From a virus, in IMG/VR virus record IMGVR_UViG_3300035698_035288, positions 1-27,881 of that record: a stretch of 27,881 nt of DNA; one strand, written 5' to 3'. A model generated the notes under the pieces. It saw only the letters and a list, made by a program, of their open reading frames with translations, was not told where the DNA came from and did not search any database. Position numbers and translations under genes: made by a program. Position 1 is the first letter of the stretch. Every line of letters begins with the position of its first letter. This document shows positions 15,397-23,422 of the stretch, piece after piece.

Positions 15397-15441
15397 CGTT
15401 TAGCCAAGCGAAGTGGGAACCGGTTCGTGTGAAGCGAACGC
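15396..15441. repeat. Palindromic intergenic element, copy 1
   Basis: Outer arms GCGTT and AACGC flank a central perfect palindrome GAACCGGTTC (15417-15426), with GCGAAGTGG and GTGTGAAGC between. Read on the reverse strand it contains GAACCGGTTCCCACTTCGC, which strongly resembles a short repeat I remember as common between genes of Hyphomicrobiales. It fills the gap between tape measure and DUF2460 genes. Confidence 0.6.
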
Positions 15442-15456
15442 GTGAGAAAGAACCAG

Positions 15457-16047
15457 ATGCCGCAACCGTTTCTCGATATCGCCTTTCCTGGCTCGGTTGC
15501 ACGCGGTGCTACCGGTGGCCCGGGTTTTTCGACGCAGATCGTCACGCTCGCTTCGGGCGCAGAGCAGCGCAACATCAATTGGGCGAACAGCAGGGGCCGC
15601 TGGAACATCTCGACCGGTATCCGCAGCCGTGCCGACATGGCAGCGGTGATCGCGCATTTTCATGTGGTGAAGGGCAGGGCCTATTCGTTCCGGTTCAGGG
15701 ACTGGAACGATTTTGACGCCACCGATCAGGCAATGATCCAGATCACGCCAACGCTCTGGCAGATCGTCAAACGCTACAATCGCGCTGGCTACGAGCATGT
15801 CCGCACGATCACCAGGCCCGTTGCCGGATCTGTCACGGTAAAGATTGCCGCAACCCCGGTCACACCGGCAGCCATCGATGCGCTGACGGGCCAGATCACC
15901 TTTGCCTCCGCGCCGGGGTCAGCGCCGACGGCCTCGTTCCAGTTCGACGTTCCTGTCCGCTTCAATACCGACAGCCTGCCGGTTCAGGCCAACGCCTGGG
16001 ACGTGCAGATCGTCAACGATATCGACCTTGTGGAAGTCCTGGAGTGA
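15457..16047 (+). CDS. DUF2460 family tail protein (GTA gp12-like distal tail)
   Basis: The protein has 196 residues. The pattern FLDIAFPGSVARGATGGPGF, STQIVTLASGAEQRNINW, GRWNISTGIRSRADMAAVIA, and FRFRDWNDFDATDQ is the signature of DUF2460 (TIGR02217). In the Rhodobacter capsulatus gene transfer agent this slot (gp12) is the distal tail ring below the tube. ATG 15457 matches the conserved start MPQPFLDI; GTG 15442 is possible but lies right beside the palindromic element. The ribosome site (GAGAAAG) is weak. The next conserved gene (DUF2163) is normally adjacent, but here it is separated by an accessory gene. Confidence 0.9.
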   Translation: MPQPFLDIAFPGSVARGATGGPGFSTQIVTLASGAEQRNINWANSRGRWNISTGIRSRADMAAVIAHFHVVKGRAYSFRFRDWNDFDATDQAMIQITPTLWQIVKRYNRAGYEHVRTITRPVAGSVTVKIAATPVTPAAIDALTGQITFASAPGSAPTASFQFDVPVRFNTDSLPVQANAWDVQIVNDIDLVEVLE

Positions 16048-16267
16048 CAAGCTGGACATCCGCAATAACCTAGTCGCCGATACGCTTTCATGCATTTTGC
16101 CATGAACAAATCAGATTCGAAGCGCGAACATATCAGAATCAAAAGTGCCTCGGGTAATCGCCGAGTTCTGTGTCTGGGGGTTTTTGCGGCTGTCCAGCTT
16201 GGGGTTGTGCCCAATCTCATCAAGCACATCGCTTTCGGCTGGCGCACGGAATCGCCTATAAAGAAAA
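16048..16267. other. Lower-GC spacer before the ADP-ribosyltransferase-like gene
   Basis: This stretch is visibly richer in A and T than the tail genes and seems to belong to the inserted segment that continues to about 16912. A 69-codon frame (16090-16299) runs through it and overlaps the next gene, but has no good ribosome site or recognisable feature. TATAAA at 16257-16262 is too close to the following ATG to be a normal -10 box. I see no convincing promoter or terminator. Confidence 0.4.
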
Positions 16268-16861
16268 ATGCGCGAGAAACCGAAGACGATCGTCATTAAA
16301 TTTGTTGAACCGAATGGGCTCACGCATTCTGAAATGACGCTTGAGATTCCAGACACGCTAGGCACTCCCGATGTGCTGCAAGAAATGTTCGAGCGAACCA
16401 CGAACGAGAACATGTGGCGGGAGAAAGCTGGCGAGTTGCTTGCAACGGGAGAATATGATCCGACTTTCCGGCACAAATTCCATACCTACTGGACGGTAGC
16501 TGGACATCACATTCGAGCGCAGATCGACGACGATAAGCGTCTGATATCGTTACTTCGACTGATCCTTCCTCCGTATGTCGGACCTGGCCGCACTCTGTAC
16601 CGCGGGGAAAACCTTGATCGATGGAAATCTGGCAGAATTGGGCTTTGCTGGTCTGACAACATTGAGACCGCCCTGATGTTTGGCCGCGGGCTCAATGCAA
16701 CAGGAGCCGGAGGCGTTCTGCTTCAGTGGCAAGCGTCGAACGACGCAATAATCGCTGGCCCAAGTGCCCACAGCCTCTATCTCGGCGAGAGCGAATATAC
16801 CCTAGACTTATCGGAGACCTCTGAGATCGAGGAAATCCAGCAGTATCCCTCGTCGGGCTGA
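16268..16861 (+). CDS. Putative ADP-ribosyltransferase-like protein, accessory gene in the tail-tip block
   Basis: The 197-residue protein is not a known tail component. Its C-terminal half resembles the R-S-E class of ADP-ribosyltransferase folds. TLYRGENL contains Arg112. GLCWSDNIETALMFGRG has Ser129 at the Ser-Thr-Ser position, followed by the A-x-x-F helix. GVLLQWQ and DAIIAGP form strands, and LGESEYTLD supplies an E-x-E pair (Glu174, Glu176). The N-terminal 100 residues have no match I recognise. Base composition is clearly less GC-rich than the genes on both sides, and the gene separates two genes that are normally adjacent, so it is an insertion. ATG 16268 has only a poor A-rich ribosome site. 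The fold assignment is inference from motifs; a host-modifying enzyme, toxin or superinfection-exclusion factor are all possible. Confidence 0.5.
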   Translation: MREKPKTIVIKFVEPNGLTHSEMTLEIPDTLGTPDVLQEMFERTTNENMWREKAGELLATGEYDPTFRHKFHTYWTVAGHHIRAQIDDDKRLISLLRLILPPYVGPGRTLYRGENLDRWKSGRIGLCWSDNIETALMFGRGLNATGAGGVLLQWQASNDAIIAGPSAHSLYLGESEYTLDLSETSEIEEIQQYPSSG

Positions 16862-16913
16862 TCGCTAACACAAGCTCCGAGCCCAAACAGCGCTCGAATT
16901 CGGACACCTCAAT

Positions 16914-17801
16914 ATGAAAACCCTACCTCCCGCGCTTGCCACCCATGTTGCGGGCGGTCTTACAACGCTGTGCCGTTGTTGGCGGGTGGAACGCCGCGAC
17001 GGCGTGGTGATGGGCTTCACCGACTTCGACCGCGATCTGGCTTTCGATGCCGTCACCTACAAGGCGGCGTCGGGCTTCACTGCGACTGCAATCGAAGGCC
17101 AGCTTGGGTTGGCCGTTTCCAACCTCGATGTGCAGGGCGCGCTGTCCTCTGACGCGCTCACCGAGGATGATCTTCATGGCGGGCGCTATGACGATGCTGC
17201 GGTGACGATCTACCTCGTCAACTGGTTGGATGTGGCGCAGCGGGTGATCCTGCGCGCGGGCAATCTTGGCCAGATCTCGCGCGGCAAGCTCGCCTTTTCC
17301 GCTGAACTGCGCGGCCTGGCCGCCAGGCTCGACCAACCGGCTGGCCGCCTCTTCCAGCGGTCCTGCGCCTGGGATCTGGGCGATGGGCACTGTGGTATCG
17401 ATCTCAATGCCACCGGGCACAATGGTACAGGTGAAGTGAGCCAGGTTCTCGATGCCTTCGAGTTCGTGGCATCTGGCTTGTCTGCAGTGGTTTCGGGTGG
17501 GTTGACACGCGGCAAGCTGGTCTGGACCTCCGGGGTCAACAATGGCCTTTCTGTCGAGATCAAGACGCATTCCTCGAGCGCTGGCGTTGCACGCATCGCC
17601 ATCGCCTTGCCGATGGGCGCACTTGCCGCGGTCGGCGACACGTTCAGCGCGACGGTGGGATGCGACCGCACGTTCGCGACCTGCCGGGATCGTTTTGCCA
17701 ACACGGCCAACTTCGGCGGCTTCCCGCATATGCCCGGAACCGACTTCGCCATGTCCTACCCAAACCAGGGCGCCGGTAACGACGGCGGCAAGATCACATG
17801 A
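16914..17801 (+). CDS. DUF2163 family tail-tip hub protein (GTA gp13-like)
   Basis: The protein has 295 residues. N-terminal LPPALATHVAGGLTTLCRCW is followed by TDFDRDLAFDAVTYKAASGF and GKLAFSAELRGLAARLDQPA. The C-terminus carries four cysteines (C151, C160, C250, C257) in SCAWDLGDGHCGIDL and VGCDRTFATCRDRF. This is the DUF2163 / TIGR02218 pattern. The four cysteines are placed as in hub proteins that hold an iron-sulfur cluster (lambda gpL and, as I recall, the GTA hub). ATG 16914 matches the family start but has no clear ribosome site, perhaps a result of the upstream insertion. The last bases overlap the NlpC/P60 gene by 4. Confidence 0.9.
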   Translation: MKTLPPALATHVAGGLTTLCRCWRVERRDGVVMGFTDFDRDLAFDAVTYKAASGFTATAIEGQLGLAVSNLDVQGALSSDALTEDDLHGGRYDDAAVTIYLVNWLDVAQRVILRAGNLGQISRGKLAFSAELRGLAARLDQPAGRLFQRSCAWDLGDGHCGIDLNATGHNGTGEVSQVLDAFEFVASGLSAVVSGGLTRGKLVWTSGVNNGLSVEIKTHSSSAGVARIAIALPMGALAAVGDTFSATVGCDRTFATCRDRFANTANFGGFPHMPGTDFAMSYPNQGAGNDGGKIT

Positions 17802-18241
17802 GCAATTCATTCTCTGGCCGCGAAACCATCATCCTCGAGGCCCGCTCCTGGGTCGGCACGCCCTATCATCACCAGGCAGCACTCAAGGGCGTCGGCTGCG
17901 ATTGTCTGGGGCTTGTGCGCGGTGTCTGGCGGGCCGTCTATGGCGCCGATCCCGAACTCCCGCCCGCGTATTCTCGCGATTGGGCCGAGACGCTGCGCGA
18001 AGAAACGCTCGCCGATGCGGCTGGCCGCCATATGATACCGCTGGCGCTCGATGCCTTCGATCCCGGTGATCTTCTGCTCTTTGCCATCAACGACAACGCG
18101 CCCGCCAAGCATTGCGCAATCCTTGTCACAGAAGATCGTATGGTGCACGCCATCGAGTCCCATCCGGTGGCGGAAGTCTCGCTGGTGCCGTGGTGGCGCA
18201 GTCGATTGAGATTTGTGTTTCGATTTCCCGATCACCTGTAG
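17798..18241 (+). CDS. NlpC/P60 tail peptidase (GTA gp14-like)
   Basis: This is a cysteine peptidase of the tail tip that cuts peptidoglycan cross-links during DNA entry. It has 147 residues. ARSWVGTPYHHQAALKG precedes the catalytic motif GCDCLGLVRG with Cys36. His105 in AKHCAILV and the region RMVHAIES (His117) supply the remaining catalytic positions. Agreement with NlpC/P60 family TIGR02219 is clear. The start overlaps the hub gene (ATGA), as in GTA clusters. The last 10 bases overlap the end of a reverse-strand gene. Confidence 0.9.
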   Translation: MSNSFSGRETIILEARSWVGTPYHHQAALKGVGCDCLGLVRGVWRAVYGADPELPPAYSRDWAETLREETLADAAGRHMIPLALDAFDPGDLLLFAINDNAPAKHCAILVTEDRMVHAIESHPVAEVSLVPWWRSRLRFVFRFPDHL

Positions 18242-18495
18242 TCAAAGCCAGCTTTCCGAATAGCCGCAACGCTGCGCTCAACATCAAGATCGGCTTCGGG
18301 ACAAATGCGGGCCACTTCGGCACCGACCTTTGCCCAGTGCCATGCTTCCGGACCATCCCCAGATTGCCGCGCACGCGCGATCTCGACTTGCGCAGCATGA
18401 AATGCAGTTCGCTTGTCGAACGCTATCAAACGACGCGCATCCGCTTTCCAACGTGCTCGGCGCGCAAGCCGTCTATCGAAGAACCCTCTGAGCAT
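18232..18495 (-). CDS. Small basic hypothetical protein encoded against the tail operon
   Basis: The 87-residue protein has an Arg-rich N-terminus (MLRGFFDRRLARRARWKADA) and a helical body (FHAAQVEIARARQS, GPEAWHWAKVGAEVARICPE, ADLDVERSVAAIRKAG). The HWAKVGAEVARI segment reminds me of short proteins in other alphaproteobacterial genomes, but I cannot name a family. It is convergent with the NlpC/P60 gene and divergent from the TIM-barrel gene, so it needs its own promoter. The ribosome site is weak (GGA 3 bases before ATG). A + strand frame over the same bases looks less protein-like. A non-coding gap is still possible. Confidence 0.5.
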   Translation of the reverse strand: MLRGFFDRRLARRARWKADARRLIAFDKRTAFHAAQVEIARARQSGDGPEAWHWAKVGAEVARICPEADLDVERSVAAIRKAGFDYR

Positions 18496-18509
18496 AGTTC
18501 CAAACCACC

Positions 18510-18527
18510 CCCGTCAGTTCTGACGGG
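18510..18527. promoter_or_regulatory. Perfect palindrome between divergent genes, possible operator
   Basis: CCCGTCAG and CTGACGGG pair perfectly around TT. It lies 15 bases upstream of the reverse-strand gene and 59 bases upstream of the TIM-barrel tail gene. A regulator-binding site is plausible. As a hairpin with a 2-base loop and no T tract it is a poor terminator. Confidence 0.4.
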
Positions 18528-18585
18528 CACCGTCAAAAGCACAAATCAATAAACCTAATCACGCTGACGGAAAAGCACCTGATCA

Positions 18586-21500
18586 ATGGCCGTTCTTCTC
18601 CTCACCGCCGCAGCCTCCGCGCTGACGGCGGGCGCCTCGGCGTTTGTCCAGATCGCGGCAGCGGCAGCGGCGACCGCGGCCGGCAGCTTCATCGACAACC
18701 GTCTGTTTGGCGCCTCGCTGGGCGATACCTCGCAGGAGGGCCCGCGCCTCGACAACACGCAGATCCAGGCCTCGAGCGAGGGTGCTGCGATCCCGGAGAT
18801 TGCCGGACGGGTTCGGATCGCAGGCCAGATCATCTGGGCAACCAGGTTCAAGGAAGTGGCGACCACGACCACGCAACGCTCCGGCGGCGGCAAGGGCAGC
18901 GGCGGTGGTGGCGGATCGGTCACGACGACCACCTATTCCTATTTTGCCAACTTCGCGGTCGGGCTTTGTGAAGGTACGATCGACCGGATCGGCCGCATCT
19001 GGGCAGACGGCAAGCCGCTCTCGCTCGCCGGTATTACCATGCGGGTCTATCGCGGCTTGGGCGACCAGTCGCCCGATCCGTTGATCGAAGGCGTCGAAGG
19101 CTCTGGTAATGCGCCCGCCTATCGCGGCACCGCCTATGTGATCTTCGACAGTCTGGCGCTCGAAAAGTTCGGCAACCGCCTGCCACAGCTCACTTTCGAA
19201 GTGTTCCGGCGCGTCTCCTCCACGGCTGGTGACAGCCTCGAGACCATGGTGCGCGCCGTGACCATGATCCCCGGTGCTGGCGAGCGCGCCTATGACACCA
19301 AGGTCCAGAAGCGCGATCTGGGCGGCGGCTCGACCACACCGGAGAACGACAGCGCCGGGCGCTCGACCTCGGACTGGTCGGTGGCGCTCGATGATCTCAA
19401 AGCCTCGTTGCCCAATGTCGATAGGGTGTTTCTGGTGGTGGGCTGGTTCGGGGACGATCTGCGCTGCGGCTCCTGCACGATCCGTCCAAAGGTCGAGGTC
19501 GCCGACAAGGTGACAACGCCCGATGCCTGGATGGTGCATGGCGTTGCGCGCTCCGGCGCGCTCGTCATGTCGCTGAGCTCCGGCAAGCCTGCCTATGGCG
19601 GCACGCCCTCGGATGACACCGTCGTTCGCGCGATCCGCGATCTGAAGGCGCGTGGCTACGCGGTTGTCTTCTATCCGTTCGTGTTCATGGACGTGCCCAC
19701 CGGCAACGCGCTGCCAAATCCTTATGGAGGAACTGGCCAGCCCGTCTATCCCTGGCGCGGAAGGATCACCTGCCACCCCGCCGCGAGCCAGCCTGATACG
19801 GTGGACCAGACGGCAGCAGCTGGCAACCAGATCGCCGCCTTCTTTGGTTCCTGCTCGCCTGCTCATATCTCCCTATCGATCAACACCAGCACCGATGCGG
19901 TGACGACCAGCTATTCCGGCCCGGCCGAATGGGGCTTGCGCCGGTTCATCCTTCATTATGCCAAGCTCTGCGCGGCGGTGAACGCCATGGATGCCGGCGC
20001 TCTTGATGCTTTCCTGATCGGCTCGGAATTCCGCGCGCTTTGCTCGGTGCGCGACAGCGCCACGAACTTCCCGGCCGTGGCGCGGCTGAAGACCCTGGCC
20101 GCCGACGTGAAGGGTATTCTCGGCGGCGGGGTAAAGGTCAGCTACGCCGCCGACTGGTCGGACTATAGCGGCTACAAGCCCGCCGACAGCCAGGGCAACC
20201 CGACTGGCGATGTCTTCTTCCATCTCGATCCGCTCTGGGCCGACAGCAACATCGATTTTGTCGGGATCGACTGGTACGCGCCGCTCGCCGACTGGCGCGA
20301 CGGCACTGGCCACCTCGACAGCATCGCAGGCGCGCCCTCGATCTATGATCGCGCCTATCTGCAAGCCAATATCGAAGGCGGCGAATTCTTCGACTGGTTC
20401 TATGCCAGCGATACCGCGCGCACCAATCAGACCCGCAGCACCATCACCGACGGCGCCCATGACAAGCCGTGGGTGTTCCGTTCAAAGGACCTGCGCAACT
20501 GGTGGCAGAACCGGCATTACGACCGCCACCAAGACCGCCAGCATGACCACACAGGCATCATTGAGAGTGCATCACCGACGGCGTGGCTGCCAGAGATGAA
20601 GCCGATCTGGTTCTGCGAACTTGGCGTGCCCTCGATCGACAAGGGCGCAAATCAGCCCAACACATTCTATGATCCGAAGTCGTCAGAAAGCTTCCTGCCC
20701 TATCACTCGAAGGGCACGCGCGACGATCTGATCCAGCGCCGGGCGCTGGAGGCTGTGCTCGCCTATTGGGCGCCTTCAGGCGCCAACAACCCGGTCTCTG
20801 ATGTCTATGGCAGCCCGATGATCGAAACCTTCGGTATCTGGACATGGGATGCCAGGCCCTATCCGGCATGGCCGGGCCGGGCTGATCTGTGGTCAGACGG
20901 CGATCTCTATCCACTCGGGCATTGGCTCAACGGCAAGGTGGGCCTTGCCGATCTGGCGGCGCTGGTCGCCGAACGCTGCCGGCGCGTCGGCTTCACGGAT
21001 TACGATGTGTCGGCGCTGGTTGGCGTCATCACCGGCTATCTGCGCGACCGGCCCATGAGCCCCCGCGCCGAGCTCGAAGCCCTGGCTTCCGCTCTTGCCT
21101 TTGATGCCGTCGAAACCGACGGCGTGATCCGCTTCACCCCGCGCGGGCGCCCCTCGGTTGCAACCTTGAGCCTGCAGGAGCTGGTGGTGCCCGATGACGG
21201 CCAGGGAACCGGCGAGGAGATCACCTTGACACGCGGCCAGGAAACCGAACTGCCCAATGAGGTGGCGGTCGGCTTCACTGATGCGGGGGACGGATACAAG
21301 CCCGGCGCGGTCTCCGCCCGGCGTCTTGCCGGCTATTCGCAGCGCAAGAGCGATCTGCAGCTCGCACTGGTGATGGATCAGGTTCAGGCGCAATCGATCG
21401 CCGATCGCGCGCTGGTGGAAGCATGGGTTGCCCGCGAGACGGCGCAACTGGCGTTGCCGCCTTCCCACATCGCGCTCGATCCGGGCGATGTGATTGACGT

Positions 21501-22584
21501 CCTCATCAATGGCCAGGCGCGATCCTTCCGTCTGACGCGCCTGCTCGACAAGGGCGCGCGCGAGGCCGAAGGTGTTCGTGTCGAAGCGGCACTCTATGCG
21601 CCACCGCTCAACGGGATTGCCCCACCGACACTGACACCGCCGCCGATCTTCGGCGCGGCAGTGCTGCAGTTGATGGATCTGCCGCTGCTGCGCGACAGCG
21701 ACGACGGCTTCTCGCCCTATGCCGCAGCGTCGGCCTCGCCCTGGGGCGGCATCGCGGTGATGGACAGCGCAACAGGTTCCGACTTCGCGCTCGACACGAC
21801 GCTGGCGGTTCGGGCCACCCTCGGGCAAACCATTCAACCGTTTCCCGCCGGGCCGAGCGAGTATTGGGATGAGGGCTCTGTTCTCGAAGTAAAGCTCTAT
21901 GCCGGGGAACTGGCAAGCGCCACGCCCGACACGATCCTGAGCGGTGGCACGAACAGCCTCGCTCTCGGCACGCCCGATGGCGATTGGGAGATCGTCCAGT
22001 TCGCCGACGCCGTGCTGACCGGATCGCAAACCTATCGGCTGACCAAGTTGCTGCGCGGACGCCTCGGCACCGAGCACGCGATCCGTTCCTCGCTTGCAAT
22101 AGGCGCGCCGGTTGTCCTTCTGGATGAAGCTGTTGCGCAGATCGCAGCCAGGCCGGCCGAGCGTCTTGCCGCCAGGTTCTATCGATGGGGACCGCTAGCA
22201 CTCGATATCGCCGACCCTGCGTGGCAGCAGACGACATTCGCCACGAAGGCCGTCGGTCGCATGCCGTGGTCGCCGGTCCAGGTCTCAGGCGCACGCGATG
22301 GCGTCGGCGATCTCACCATCACATGGGTTCGGCGCACCCGGCTCAGTGGGGTCTGGGCCGATGGCGTCGATGTTCCGCTGAACGAGGAAAGCGAGCGCTA
22401 CGAGGTCGATGTGATGGATGGCGCGATCGTCGTGCGGACTTTTCCCACGACCACACCGACCGCCAGCTATTCCGCCGCCCAGCAGGTCGAGGACTTCGGA
22501 TCGGCGCAAGGCTCGATCTGCGTGCGCGTCTACCAGCTGTCCGCCTCGGTCGGGCGTGGCTGGCCGGGCGTTGCCATTCTCTAA
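18586..22584 (+). CDS. Giant tail protein with TIM-barrel domain (GTA gp15-like host-specificity/baseplate protein)
   Basis: The protein has 1332 residues, the largest in the window. An Ala-rich hydrophobic N-terminus (residues 1-35) is followed by a phage-tail N-terminal domain with a Gly/Thr-rich loop near 104-122 (SGGGKGSGGGGGSVTTTTYS). A glycoside-hydrolase-like TIM barrel covers about 430-770 (KVSYAADWSDYSGYKP near 518; DFVGIDWYAPLADWRDG near 556; IWFCELGVPSIDKGANQ near 675). A baseplate/fibre-like remainder ends with a fibronectin-like segment (about 1226-1332). This is the order of GTA gp15 ('megatron'; GTA_TIM PF13547 and PF13550), which closes the tail tip and recognises the cell surface. 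GGAAAAG lies upstream of ATG 18586. Confidence 0.92.
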   Translation: MAVLLLTAAASALTAGASAFVQIAAAAAATAAGSFIDNRLFGASLGDTSQEGPRLDNTQIQASSEGAAIPEIAGRVRIAGQIIWATRFKEVATTTTQRSGGGKGSGGGGGSVTTTTYSYFANFAVGLCEGTIDRIGRIWADGKPLSLAGITMRVYRGLGDQSPDPLIEGVEGSGNAPAYRGTAYVIFDSLALEKFGNRLPQLTFEVFRRVSSTAGDSLETMVRAVTMIPGAGERAYDTKVQKRDLGGGSTTPENDSAGRSTSDWSVALDDLKASLPNVDRVFLVVGWFGDDLRCGSCTIRPKVEVADKVTTPDAWMVHGVARSGALVMSLSSGKPAYGGTPSDDTVVRAIRDLKARGYAVVFYPFVFMDVPTGNALPNPYGGTGQPVYPWRGRITCHPAASQPDTVDQTAAAGNQIAAFFGSCSPAHISLSINTSTDAVTTSYSGPAEWGLRRFILHYAKLCAAVNAMDAGALDAFLIGSEFRALCSVRDSATNFPAVARLKTLAADVKGILGGGVKVSYAADWSDYSGYKPADSQGNPTGDVFFHLDPLWADSNIDFVGIDWYAPLADWRDGTGHLDSIAGAPSIYDRAYLQANIEGGEFFDWFYASDTARTNQTRSTITDGAHDKPWVFRSKDLRNWWQNRHYDRHQDRQHDHTGIIESASPTAWLPEMKPIWFCELGVPSIDKGANQPNTFYDPKSSESFLPYHSKGTRDDLIQRRALEAVLAYWAPSGANNPVSDVYGSPMIETFGIWTWDARPYPAWPGRADLWSDGDLYPLGHWLNGKVGLADLAALVAERCRRVGFTDYDVSALVGVITGYLRDRPMSPRAELEALASALAFDAVETDGVIRFTPRGRPSVATLSLQELVVPDDGQGTGEEITLTRGQETELPNEVAVGFTDAGDGYKPGAVSARRLAGYSQRKSDLQLALVMDQVQAQSIADRALVEAWVARETAQLALPPSHIALDPGDVIDVLINGQARSFRLTRLLDKGAREAEGVRVEAALYAPPLNGIAPPTLTPPPIFGAAVLQLMDLPLLRDSDDGFSPYAAASASPWGGIAVMDSATGSDFALDTTLAVRATLGQTIQPFPAGPSEYWDEGSVLEVKLYAGELASATPDTILSGGTNSLALGTPDGDWEIVQFADAVLTGSQTYRLTKLLRGRLGTEHAIRSSLAIGAPVVLLDEAVAQIAARPAERLAARFYRWGPLALDIADPAWQQTTFATKAVGRMPWSPVQVSGARDGVGDLTITWVRRTRLSGVWADGVDVPLNEESERYEVDVMDGAIVVRTFPTTTPTASYSAAQQVEDFGSAQGSICVRVYQLSASVGRGWPGVAIL

Positions 22585-22589
22585 TCTGC

Positions 22590-22633
22590 GCAATCGCGGA
22601 CGGAAACCCGGTTTCCACTTTTCCTGCGATTGC
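22590..22633. repeat. Palindromic intergenic element, copy 2
   Basis: Outer arms GCAATCGC (22590-22597) and GCGATTGC (22626-22633) are perfect complements. An inner pair GGAAACC / GGTTTCC (22602-22608, 22610-22616) surrounds a single C. The text between, including GGACGGAAACC and CCACTTTTCCT, resembles an intergenic repeat I remember from Hyphomicrobiales genomes. It occupies most of the gap between the TIM-barrel gene and DUF2793. Confidence 0.65.
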
Positions 22634-22651
22634 TTCTGAAAGGTCATCATC

Positions 22652-23350
22652 ATGCCAACGCCGAACCTCGGCCTGCCCACGCTCGCGCAAGGGCAGGCGC
22701 AAAAGGAAATCACCCACAATGAAGCGCTGCTGCGCCTCGACGCGTTGGTGCAGTCCAGCGTCAAGAGCCGGGCACTGGCGACGCCGCCGGGAAGCCCGGC
22801 GAACGGCGAGCGCTGGATCGTGCCTTCTGGCGCAACCGGCGTCTGGGCGGGCCAGACTGACCAGGTTGCGTTCTGGCGCGAGGGTGCATGGGCGTTCCTG
22901 GTCCCTGCCAGCGGCTGGCGGGTTCATGTCGAAGACGAGCGCCTGACCGTGGTCTGGACGGATGGCGCCTGGCGCGACCAGATCGTCGGCACTGCCAATG
23001 GCGGGGCGATCCGGCTCGTGGCGCTCGAACAGGAACTGACCCTCACCGGCGCCTTCGTCGACGCCACCACCGCCGTGATCGCCGACCGCATGATCGTTCT
23101 GGCAGTCGCTTCGCGGACCACGCAAGCCATAACTGGCGCGACCTCCTACGGAGTCGGCGTGGCCGGCAATACCAGCCAGTTTGGCGGCTCGCTCGGCATC
23201 GCACTCGGCTCGAACAACATCGGCGTGATCGGTCCGACGGCCTTCTACGCCAACACGCCAATCCGCGTCACCGCAACAGGCGGCAATTTCGCTGGCGGCA
23301 AGGTGCGTGTGGTTGTCTACGCGCTCGCCTTCACCGCCCCGACCTCGTGA
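22652..23350 (+). CDS. DUF2793 domain-containing phage protein (likely tail fibre-associated)
   Basis: The protein has 232 residues. The N-terminal half is the DUF2793 signature: TPNLGLPTLAQGQAQKEITH, NEALLRLDALVQSSVKS, GSPANGERWIVPSGATGVW and VAFWREGAWAFLVPASGW. The C-terminal part (about 135-232) is Gly/Thr/Val-rich beta structure (GATSYGVGVAGNTSQFGG; KVRVVVYALAF), as in receptor-binding or fibre tips. DUF2793 regularly follows the TIM-barrel gene in GTA-like tail clusters, so an adsorption role is likely. AAAGG lies 8-9 bases before ATG 22652. Confidence 0.85.
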   Translation: MPTPNLGLPTLAQGQAQKEITHNEALLRLDALVQSSVKSRALATPPGSPANGERWIVPSGATGVWAGQTDQVAFWREGAWAFLVPASGWRVHVEDERLTVVWTDGAWRDQIVGTANGGAIRLVALEQELTLTGAFVDATTAVIADRMIVLAVASRTTQAITGATSYGVGVAGNTSQFGGSLGIALGSNNIGVIGPTAFYANTPIRVTATGGNFAGGKVRVVVYALAFTAPTS

Positions 23351-23358
23351 GAACAGGA

Positions 23359-23401
23359 GCGTTTTGCGGCCAGGTGCATACCGGTTCGCCGCGCAAAACG
23401 C
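23359..23401. repeat. Palindromic intergenic element, copy 3
   Basis: GCGTTTTGCG (23359-23368) and CGCAAAACGC (23392-23401) are perfect 10-base arms; the centre contains GTGCATACCGGTTCG. It shares ACCGGTTCG and the outer GCGTT...AACGC arms with copy 1 at 15.4 kb, so the two belong to one family. It fills the gap before the small membrane protein gene and ends just before that gene's AAGGAG site. Confidence 0.65.
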
Positions 23402-23422
23402 GTCAACAAGGAGCCAACGCCC

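Noticed and set aside
16090-16299. 69-codon frame before the ADP-ribosyltransferase-like gene
   Set aside because: No ribosome site, no recognisable feature, and overlap with the next gene; kept only as a note in the spacer entry.
18583-19866. 427-codon reverse frame over the TIM-barrel tail gene
   Set aside because: Complementary to strongly conserved tail-protein codons, with no ribosome site or recognisable domain.
20893-22077. 394-codon reverse frame over the same tail gene
   Set aside because: Same reason: long only because stop codons are rare in this GC-rich antisense frame.
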